The translations under genes and the position numbers were made by a program. From positions 15,156,310-15,220,309 of the forward strand of contig NC_079219.1 in NCBI RefSeq assembly GCF_029633865.1: DNA of 64,000 bases. The letters run 5' to 3'. The notes under the pieces were generated by a model. The model searched no databases and had not been told where the DNA came from. It saw only the letters and a list, made by a program, of their open reading frames with translations. Below, piece after piece: positions 23,432 to 35,400 of this stretch; position 1 is the first letter of the stretch, and each line of letters starts with the position of its first letter. This DNA is from Lampris incognitus (taxonomy: Eukaryota > Chordata > Actinopteri > Lampriformes > Lampridae).

Positions 23432-26400
23432 ATGGTGGCCTGTGTGAGAACTTGGTGCTGTAGAAGTTTTCTTGGGATGTTGGCGGAGAGGAGGCTGAGC
23501 AAAGATGTGGTTGCCAGCTGCATGAACTGCAATGGAATATGTCTGCCATTTGGTGGAGGGTTTTACCCCAAGCAAAATTTAAGCGCTGCAGGGAAATACA
23601 TTTACAGCATGGGCAGGAATCATGCTGACAGGGTTGATACCCTGCTTAACTCTATGAGTTACACAGGACCACGCTGCAGTAGAAAGCAGGGGTGGCACAG
23701 TAAGAGTTACAGTACCAGTGGAATGATGAGCTGGTGCAGGCAAACATCGACTGTATTTAGATTTCAGCAAGAAGCTCCTCGTGCAATTGCGAAAAAAGAG
23801 ACACTGCTGCAAAGGAGCGCAAATCAAAATGGTAAGGATGTGGAGCTTTCTCATTAGTTATTAAGGTTATATGATGATCATTGTTGATTTGAGTAGCATT
23901 TTATTCATGTTTACCCTTTTTTTAATCATTTTATATGTTAATAGTTTTTAGATATGTTAAATATTTCATATCATGAATTTTTGACTATACAACAAAACAA
24001 CAATTTATTATCCTAATAACTCAAAATACTTCTGGAATACCATCATGTGACATTTTGAACAAGAATGTCTACATTTTTTATCTTAATTGAATTCCCCTAG
24101 GGTTTATAATCCCCTTAACTTTTAAGCTGATGACATTCTTTTGACACTGTGACTGCAGCCAGTTTTCAACCAAAGAGCTAAGAGTTTAAGCCAAAACAAT
24201 AAATTGCATACTGATAGCCCAGTGTATTCCGCTTAAACCCCATTTGTTGATCTGACTGAAAAAAGTTCTCGGTTAAGCATTTTTTCTGATAATAACATGT
24301 AAAAAACTGTTTTACTTTAGATTTCATGTATCCTCACTTCTTCTTTAAACAGTGTCCATTTGCCACAGAGTGACAGAGGCCTCCCTTTCCAGTGTAGCTC
24401 CTGTTTTTGTTGTGGTAAGACACCCTTGCCAGAAGCGTTTTTCTTAGAGTTGACTACTGACAGTCACTGTGTTGTAAGTCATATCCTACAGTCTGGCTTC
24501 AATTCTTAAAAGTCTCAGGCTCACCATCACTGTTGGACCACGGGAGGGGTCCGAATATACATTATTCTGTCTCATCCATAGTTTTAAAATGATCCGTGTG
24601 ACATGAATACACACTCCGGGGCTATATACCATTAACTATGCAAAACCTGATAATGGATAACTGGAAACTAGTGCCGTCTGTCACTTGGATGTGACTTTTT
24701 TCATAGTTGTAACTTTGCATAAATAAGTGACACATCAAGATGAGATTTTCTCCATTTGCCTCTAATACTGTATTGTTACAGATATTTAGGGAGTTGAGGT
24801 GCGAAATGATACAGTACTGCGTTTTTAGAAACATAGCAGTGCATCACACATAATTTACTTAGATCTACACATAATGTAGGGCCAAAGTAATAGGTTACCA
24901 TTGGTGTTTCATGTGTTTTCATCTGTTCTCATCTTACATAGCAAAACAGTGTAACTGACTGCATTTGGATGTAGGATGTTTTGCATGGATTACTGAACAT
25001 CTGACCTTCCAGTTCAAAGTATCATGCACTGTTATACAACAAAGGTAAAACGGTTTAGACTGATTGTTTCCACTAAAACCTTGTGTTTTTATTCCACTTG
25101 TTAGATGAGGTTTGACAAAGAGGGGAACGTGACATCATTTGGTAAGTGTTGAAATGTGAATCTGTTCCAGTGGGTTATCTGTAAAATATGTCTGTCTTTG
25201 ATAAGGTACAAGCCAGGCCAAGTCTGAACAAGATTATAAGTGGAAAAAAGCAATAATTCTCTCATTTCTCATAAAGACAATATCAAGAAGTGTTGTTGTT
25301 GAGACTCATGTCAGGTGACCTTGCTTGTCCTTCAGTTTTGATTTAGACTTTGCATGTATTTGTAAAACCCAACCTAAAATATATTTGGACATACACACAT
25401 CATCCACCATTTGTGATGTTGTGTTTAGTTCATCCACCTATGGTGTGACTGTCCCCTGATGCTTATTGTTGGCCCTGTCTTTGTGTGTGCAGTTTTTCTT
25501 GTTCTTCTGTCTGAATTTTGCCATTGCAGTTTTACGTAAGGTCCAAGTAAAAAAATAAATAAATACAAGGGCAAGGCTGATAGCTAATATTTTGAAAGGT
25601 TGTGAGCTGTTCTCTGCTTTGCTTGGTATTACTCCCATTCTGTGATGTGACCTCAAGCATATGTTTATAGAAAAGAGGTAATCCCCCCCCCCACACACAC
25701 ACACACGCACAGACACACAGTCCCTCAGTGTATCCTATAACACTGCTTTTATGGTTTGACTTCTTACAGAGAAGAAGAAAACAGAACTTTGCCAAGAACT
25801 AAGCCTGCAAGCCAGAGACCTGCGCTTCCAGCACAGCACTAGCCTTACTGCAAGAAACAACTGTATTATAATACGCATGGAGGTGTGTTCCCTCTCCCTC
25901 ACATACTTGCAGCCCAGTAGCACCCTCATTGCTTCAGCATGTGTATGATTTGCCAGGAATGGCTGGAATTTTCAATCTACACCTATAAGGTTTTCCAGCC
26001 TTTGACCATAACAGAGTGCCAGCGGGGAATTTTAAGAGATTCTGCGGCTTAATCGCTTTAAAAATGTCTACGCCAATACTTAGGTGGTTGTATGCCATCA
26101 TAGGATCACCTTTGGGGCTATTGTTATTGTCCATGCATTTGGTTCATCTGAGAGTGCACTGCTCTTGGGTTTTAAAAGCTGTCAGTCTTTGGTGGGTACT
26201 TGGAGCGAGTACCACAGATTTTCTCACACGTGCATGTCTGTACTGCCACAGAATCATAAAGATGGTGAAGACAAATGCAGGGAATTACAGACGTAAAGAT
26301 CTATTGCATTTGAAATAACTTAGCTTGTTGTAGTTAGTGATGATTGGCTGTTCCTTTAGCCTGTTGCTACAAAGACCAGTAAGTAGATAGACTGATGTGG

Positions 26401-29400
26401 CATTCGGTGTTGGTTGTAAATCTGAGTGCAGGCACAAGGTGATACATAAGGTATATATTCTATACAGATAGGTTTGTTGAGTCTGCTGGATTTGGTGAAA
26501 AGGGATTGGGTTCATTATTTCACATACTTTTTGGAAATATGACATTTTCATTTTTTTTAAAAATAAAACAAAACAAGGTAATACCAGATTAATTTAAATA
26601 TGGTAGAGGGAAAAGACCGTAGGGAACAGTTTTATTTGTGAATAGATTACATCATCTATGCTATACAAAATGGCATTTTCATGGGCGCAGTGCCACTTTA
26701 AACTTGGCATTATATGTCCCTCCTCCAGTCACATCACTTTCCAAGTCAACACTCTTTGGCTCTCACTACTGTGGCCTGCCCACTAGATGGCTGGGTAGCA
26801 TAGGTGTAGTAGAAAACACAAGCGTCATTGTCCATCATTTTGCAGTGATGGGTGAAAGTCTCTCCAGACTGAGGAAGATCTTCTCTGCTCTCTACCATTT
26901 TCAGAGAGAAATAACCACACTCTTCCTCACACCTAAAAATGAATGGGAGGAAATGGTTACTTACAGGGATTACTCATTAATATTTTTTACTCATTTTTTT
27001 AGAGCTGGAAATTATTGGAACTGGAACAAGGGGTTTGTTTGCACCCACTTTAAAAACAGTTCACCAGCATTTCTTTCATTCTACAAAGAAACCAGTTAAA
27101 TGTTTTATCTGCAATTTGATTTGTTAGCACTTAAAGTTGAACATCAACAAGATTTTTTATGGGATAGATGGATACCATGTCCCACAACAGTAACAGTTGC
27201 CTGTTGAGAAGACAGAGAGGTATAAAGTTTTTTTTTTTTTTTCATGGCTAAATAGTAAGAGGAGATGAGATTCAGGCAAGATTTAGGAGGGGGAGTATCT
27301 GTTGTGGTACACAATCACACCGCTGCGTCTTTCTCACAACTGTCATGTTCAATACATTATCCATTATCGAGACCGCTTATCCTGCTCTCAGAGTCACGGG
27401 GATGCTGAAGCCTATCCCAGCAGTCATTGGGCGGCAGGCGGGGAGACACCCTGGACAGGCCGCCAGACCATTACAGACAATACACTATCTTTGATTCAGA
27501 TGCACCAAACAGTATTTTTCAAGCTTGGCTATAACCTTCAATATATGCCATACATGACTTTTCAGCCATTTAGAGTTTCTTTAAAAACAGCTCTTATGCT
27601 AAGGTGTTTTTTCCAACTTTTTGATCTATAAGCCCTACACTTAATAGCCTAAGAAGATAAAAACGCACCAGAATCAAGTGTACAACATACCCCACCACTA
27701 TTTACATATGTAGTTTACATGGGCTTACTGTTGAGGAGGACTGGCATTGATTCACATTGAAGTAGTATCTGCATCTTGGTGGACGAAGCTGTCTTTTTAT
27801 GGCTTGTTTTACTTTGGTTAACTGTTTTCTAAAGATGTCGCACAGTCATTGTATTTGTTTTTCATTTTCTGCAGCAACAGAATATGCAGACCCTGATTTT
27901 ATTCAACACAAAATTGCCTTCGTCTAGACTGCATCAGTTACCATAATGTTTTCACCAGATAGTCATTGATGCCTCAAGCACCAAACTATGTTAGGAAGCT
28001 CTCCTTACCTGTCCTTCTTCCTTCCGGTCCCAAACGCCCGACACTCCACACACTCCTTGTGCTGCTGACATTGTCCCACACAAACAGGACAGAGCTCGCA
28101 GGTTGGCCCTGTATATGGGGGCTCACATCTACATCTCCCACACTGACACATCCCGTTTCCATTACACAGCTGCTGATTGGTCGCCATACAAGAAGCAGTT
28201 TCCATGGAACAGCTGCAACCCTCACCGGTCCAACCCTTATCACAAATACATTCCCCACACACACAACTTCCTCGGCCTCCACACAACCTGTCACAAAAAA
28301 TAAGCAGACTTTTAAGTGACATGTTATTGAGTTATTTCAGTAATTGATGTCATCAATCGATATAGTAAATGAGTTGTTTAACAAAAACTACCAATGCTGC
28401 AAAGAATATAAATGGGATTTCGTAAACTACAGCTAAATAAAAACATAGAACTAGAAAATAATCAGTTATGTTTGACTATGATTTGTAGTTGGCTGTAGTA
28501 TAGTGTTAAGTGATCCTTAGTCATTTCTAGCATACCTGTTGTTGTGGCGTATACAGAGGAAGTTGTCACACTCGCAGAACTGTCCGGAGTATCTCTCCTC
28601 TGGGTTTGCTCTTCTGTCACACTCGCAGTTCCCCTCCACACAGTTCCCCCTGCCGCTGCACACGGGGGCTGTGGGGCTTGAGCGACAGCGGTCTTCATTT
28701 GGTGAAACCGATAATTCAATCTTTTTCTGGCAACGGTGTCCGGAGTAGGGCACATTACAGTCACACTTCCCGCAAACCAAAGCCCCGCGGCTACTACACC
28801 TAGGGCTGTTCTCATCACGGTCCCTCATACAGTCACACTCACCTGAGTGAAAATTAATGGGGGGGATGTTAGCATTGGTTACATATCAAATTGAAGCCAA
28901 CGTACACCAATGGGTTCCAAACTTTGATTTTAATAATGAAGATGTTAAGTCATTGCCCTAATACTAAAACAACTAAAGATACTTTTTGTTTTTAATTAAC
29001 TGTCATTTTCAATTTGATTATCAAAATTGAATTCAAATTTACATGGCAACATGTTTTAAAACTGAACGGACGAATATCGAAGTCAAGACCGTGAAAAGTC
29101 AAAACCATGCAACCCCGCGTTAATAGAGTGGAGAAGTAGGCAGGTTGGCTGTTTCCTGGAGAAAAAAAATTCCTATTCAATCCACCCATTGGAAATTCTA
29201 CTTTTAATGATTACCGCAATAATACTCAACACAGAAACACAGGAGTCTCCCAGATGGCCATTGGTTATAAAGGTTTTAACTTTTTCTGAGAAATCCCATT
29301 TCTGATTCTGTTTGGAATGTCAGAAACTGCAGTATGGCTCTCTGAACAGGACAAAATGTAAGTGAGTGTTACCTAATCAGTCAAATCCACCACTCCTTGG

Positions 29401-32400
29401 CAGAATAAGTTGAAGGAAAGCAGTAGAATGGACATCGATGCACATCAGATCGGTGGCGGTAGTCAGGCATTTCTTTTTGTTGGTTTGATCAAAACGACTG
29501 CTGAATTATCTCTTCCGAAGAGTTTGGCTAGTGACAAAGCTTAACCAGCGCAGGTCATTTGGATGTTTCTTAGACACAATGCAGATTGGAACTTGTAGTT
29601 GACTTAGTATCTCCTAAAGTTTTGTACATGGTCTTGCACCTTTTGACTTTATTCGGGGAACCAGAATTTTTTCGATGCAGTTACTAATTGTTTATACTGA
29701 TGATTCAACCGGGAGAGTTTCACGACAATCCAAGCGTTAGAACTGCTTGAACAGCCAATCACATGACATTGTCTATAGGAAAATTAATGGGATTTTTCTG
29801 CGGGGAACCAAGGCCCCCTGATATAACTCTACCCTGTTCTCCACTGTATTAAATGCCTAATTCTGCATTCAAGACAACTTAAAACTCAGTTATTTCTGGA
29901 AACGTTGTATGTCACACATTCATGCTGCTTACTTGGGGACAATATATATGCTAAATACTTTCCTTATAATGTTATTACTTCTTTGAAATAGGATATATAT
30001 CCACTTACGCAGCTTTTTTGTACCACTTTTTCCTGCTGTGACATAGCCAGTACTCAAGTCAAATGTATCGTAGCTCTGAAATGATACCTGGGTTTCAGAC
30101 CTTTAATTCCAAGTACATAAACATTCAATTCATTTTGTCACAAGTTGGATATAAATTTTCTTTCTTTTTTTGGATTTCCCCCAATTTTTCTCCCCAATTG
30201 TCCTTGGCCAATTACCCTGCGCTTCTGAGCCGTCCCGGTCACTGCTCCACCACCTCTGCCGAGCAGGGGAGGGCTGCAGACTACCACATGTCTCCTCCGA
30301 TACATGTGGAGTCACCAGCCGCTTCTTTTCACCTGACAGTGAGGAGTTTCGCCAGGGGGACGTATTGCATGGGAGGATCATGCTATTCACCCCAGTTCCC
30401 CCTCCCCCCGAACAGGCGCCCCGACCGACCAGAGGAGGCGCCAGTGCAGTGACTAGGCCACATACCCACATCTGGCTTTCCACCCGCAGACACGGTTAAT
30501 TGTGTCTGTAGGGACACCCGGCCAAGCCGGAGTTAAAACAGGGATTCGAACCGGCGAGGCCCGTGTTGGTAGGCAACGGAATAGACCGCTACACTACCCG
30601 GACACCCTTGGATATCAATTTTTACCAGTTCCAAGTTGTTCTGCTCTTCAGTAAGCCTACTACTATTTCTATGACAGTCATAACAGCTTGGTAGTAAAGC
30701 TGTCACTTTCAATTTGAATTTTCCAACCAACGTGTTTCAAACACGAGCAAAGGAATGTTATACTTTCGATTGATTAAAAATATTGAATTCAAAATATTAA
30801 ATTCTTCTGTTAATTTTTGAAAAGCATGTTGGTATGACCTTCATAGAAACAGTGGTAGGCCTATTCGGGAGCAGTGCAGGAAACACCATGCTACACCTGT
30901 AGAACGCCTTGCTTTCGATCGCAACAGAAACAGTGTAGACAGTCATTAAAGTCTAATTTATGACACTTTCAGTTTGCTTATGCCCTGCTCAAGTGACCCT
31001 TCTGGTGAAGACATAGGGTAATGTGTGGTCACTTGGCCATTAGGCGTATAATTAATGTGTGGGCCCATGGTCTTGACTCTTAACTTAATGCAACACGAAT
31101 TTGTATAACTTGCTTAAAATTGTGGTGGTTTGGGCAGGCGTTTGCAATACAAGCTATAAAAAAAAAACAATACGAGCTTAGGGTGAAATCAACTGAGAAA
31201 AATTCTTAAAATTACATAAAACAGTAGTAGCACGACCAACTTGTTATTATTATTGATTACCCATTTGCTGTATTATTTAGCCTGGCTATTTAGTCATACT
31301 CACACTCCAGTGTTAGCTGTAGCACCAGACTCTGTGAGAAGCCTCTGGGTGTGAAGTTAACTGACCAGGGTCCATTCCCTCCGGCACACTGAGTAGCTTC
31401 CACGTTGACCTTGAACAATTACAGTTTACTATTATCATATCACTGATTTGTGTGCACAGAGCACATAAGGCTTTATTTGTTTTCTTAATGACCTGTTGCA
31501 TACTGTATGGGCCAGTGATGTGTGCTAACCTGTATGACCTGAGGGTCTCCTCTTGAGATGCTATTGAGTGTAATATTGACTCCTGCTGGTATGGGGCCGA
31601 TGTCTAGGTTCAGCTCTGTGAGGTCTTTGACTCGGGTGATGCTCAGGTGGAAGGACTGTGCCACACCTGGCCTCAGACTAATGTTAAGAGCCTGGGGCTG
31701 GAGGAAGAGGGTCTCGGCCTCAGCTGTCCCAGTCCTGCGGAGGTTGAATTGGACTTGGAATGAAAAATACCTTACAAGTCATTTGGACATGGACTGCAGT
31801 CTACAGGCTAATTGCTTTGTGCAGTCTTAACAGACCCTCTCTGGTTAAGGAAAATATACATCTTAAAAAAATGCTATTTGTTGGAATATTAGCTAAAGTT
31901 GTCTGGTTGGACTTTTTTTCTATAGCAGGATCAGATGCTGCCTACTTGCACTGCTGCCGACTCAAAATGTTCAAAGCATAGCAGTTAGCATTCCTATTCC
32001 TCATTCACAAAAAGACAATGTGTGCCGCGAGCTGCATTTGTCAAAGAAACTGAATGGAAAGTGATACATGCATTTATAGTGTGGTAGGCAGATGAAATAA
32101 AGTGCAGCTCAAGTAGTTCAGATATTCTAAATTATTTTTAAACACATTTTTTCCCAGACTATGGTATGTTTGCACTGATTGCATTCCTCATGGAAAACTT
32201 TGGGGAGGGGCAGCTTTCTGCAAGCCTTAAACATTACACTTTTCATCTTGTCATGTATACGTGTCATTTTAGATTTTCAACTAGCAACATGATTTGCATA
32301 TCAGGGTTTTAATCAGACCACCCACCTGCTGTCATTCTTGAAGGCTTGCACACTGCCCTGAGGGTCATAGATGTGCATTTGGCCGCAGCCTACCTTAAGC

Positions 32401-35400
32401 AGCTCTGTCGTACTATGGCAGCGAAACATAGCCTTAGGAAGGTCAGGGTCGACACACCAAGCACACGCTGGGCCTGCCTGGATGCACTCTCTGCAGGTGG
32501 AGGCATATTTTGGGCATGTTTGTTTATTGGCCCAGCCAAGGTAGACAAGCCCCACCAGCAAGCCAAGAGAGAGCAGCCTTGCAGCCATCCTGCAAGTATA
32601 ATTCTGTCATATATTGTCCGATTGTGGTTTGACATGTCCTTATAACATTATGCACAAAAGTTGCCTGCACTTGTCACCCTGAAAGTGGCCAATAAGTATT
32701 GTTGGCATTCTTAATTGAATCCAAAGAATTCTGCTTGTGTCGAGATAATGAACTAGCTTATGCCAAGCAGCTCCCATTTGCTGTAATGAGAAATTTTTTG
32801 GCATTATTTAGCTAATAAGTGTAAATACAGTTTTCACCATGTTATAGCTAGAAAAGGAAACTATTTGACAAATGAAAAATTGACACACCAAATTGCCCTT
32901 TTAATAAAATGATTATGGCTGTTCAGTTTATTGAGAGAACATTTTAAGTACCTGAATGATCTCATCTCCCCAATTACAAATTCAGACCAGTCTCTAATCT
33001 TCTATTCTTTTCTAAAGTACTAGAGAGAGTTGTTTATTAACAACTTTCGACCCCTATAGAAGAAAATTATCTATATGAACCATTTCAATCGGCTTTCAGG
33101 ACCTGTCACTCCACTGAAACTGCTCTGACCAGAGTGGTGAACGATCTTCCACTAGCTTATGGATTCCGATTCCACTTCTGTGCTTCTACTACTGGACCTA
33201 GGTGCAGCCTTTGACACCATTGATCACTCACTGTATACTATTAGACAGAAGAAATTGTAATGTTGGTGTCTCTTGCTTAGCTCTCTCTGGTCAATAGTTA
33301 TTAAGAGACCCTGGATAGAGGTGCGGTTTTTTACGTAGTGGTTTAACCACAGCTGTCTTAAAACTCAACCCTGTGATGGACTGGCGGTTTGTCCAGGGTG
33401 TCTCCCCACCTGCCGCTCAATGACCGCTGGGATAGGCTCCAGCATTTCCGCCACCCTGAGAGCAGGATAAGTGGTTCAGATAATGGATGGATGGATGATA
33501 ATGGTTTCTTAATATGTAATGCAGTATAATGATACAGTAATTGTGAATCCCACACTGAAACAGGCTAAACAATGAACAAATTAGAGGCGCAATGCAAATA
33601 CTAAAGGGCAGCACACACCACTGCTGAAACAGTCTCGAGTCAAGTGATCCTAGCAGCCTAGCAAATCTCACAACTTGCCTCTCTGATATTAAGTCCTGGA
33701 TGTCCCAAAATTTTCTTAAATTTAATTATGATAAGTCTGAGGTCATTCTGTTCGGGCCACCAAATTCTATCAGCGTTTTTGGTACTAATCTCAGTGGTCT
33801 GTCAAATAGTCTTAAGCAGGCTGCTAGGAATCTTGGGGTAATATTCGACGCTAACCTCTGTATTGATGAGTCAAACATGTTCTTAAGTCGTGTTTTCTCC
33901 AGCTCAAGATAATCTCCAAAATTAGGTCATTTTTATCAATTGCTGATGTGCAAAAAGTTGTACGTGCTTTTATCTATTCTCAGCTTGACTATGGCAACGC
34001 ACTTTACTTGGATATCAGCAAGGGCTCTCTCTACTGTCTGCAGTTGATACAAAACGCTGCTGCTCGGCTCATTACCGGGACAAAGAGACATGACCATATC
34101 GCCCCTGTGCTTGTCTCCCTTCACTTGCACTGGCTCCCTCTTAGATTTTCAAATGTTATTGCTCAGTTTGAAGGCCTTAAACGGTCTTGCTCCGACATAC
34201 ATTTCTGATTTATTGACCTGGTATACTCCCTCTCGACCATTAAGATCTGCAGATGGAGTCCTGCTGGTTATTCTCAGGTCTCGGTTTGTCACAAAGGGTG
34301 ATGTGGCTTTTGCTGTTAGAGTCGCTACACTATGGACCTCTCTTCCTGTTGAACTAAGACAAACCAAGTCTGTAGTCACAGAAAGGTGAATCAGTTCATC
34401 TGGACACAATATTTAGTGGGAGAAGTGTTTCATCACTCATCTAAGTGACTTCTTCAGTCTCAGCTGACTGCAGGTGCCCCCCACACTTATAAACAGCACG
34501 ACCAAAACCAACGATTGGTTTCAGTGCAAATAGGCGTGACCGTTAGTTACAATGGCCATGTGTCCTATTCACAGAGGATTGGGGATGAACTTGATGATGA
34601 ACTGATTCAACTTTCTGTGATTTCTTTACCTGGATTACTGAGCATACATAAAGCCTGTCAGAGCATTGACACCTGGGAATAAAACAGTGTTCTCAGAGTT
34701 TGCAGCTTTTCACAGAGATGCGCGTGGATTCAAGACTAGATTTTGCCATTTTTGGGGGTTTATATTGAAGTGAATAATAGCGTTCTCCCTGACTCCTGTT
34801 AGCTGGTGCCAAAGTGCACTGGCCTACATAGTGTGGTGCAATATTGGACTTGGGAAGATCAATCAAAGGGTAAAAATAATTTTGAAGACGATAATTTTGA
34901 AGATGGTAGTCTAACCAAAATGTGTCATGGATAATGTAAAAGGCACAGTTGATTAACAAATAAAAATGACCGGGTTTTTTTGATTATATCCATTGTCTTC
35001 ATCCAGTTGGATTGCCATAAATTCACCTTAAAATCATGACCTCAGTGATAGAAATGTCTTTTTTTGGGGTTTTTTTGGGGTTACAAAATACTTCAAAATC
35101 TATTGGTGCTATCAATCTTTTTAGATCAGTTAAGCACAAAGGTAGTAAAATTCAACATAAAAATACAGTAATTCTCAGCAGTAAATTTATTAGTCTCATG
35201 TAGCACTTCTCCAGACGTCATTTGTAAGGTGCTTTAGATTAAACATAACATCAGTGTCCAGTGACAACAATCTCTTTAAATAAAACAAAGGAGCTGAATA
35301 AAACAGCATGGGAATATGACAGTCCAACCAATACATTTTTTTATGATATTCCGTACATTTTCTGGGGAAGTGATTTAAGATGATTAAAATATTATGCCGA

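Noticed and set aside
26638-27099. A 153-codon plus-strand frame
   Set aside because: No recognisable domain and no supporting splice sites. It lies in MRS2 intron 4 and probably reads repeat-derived sequence.
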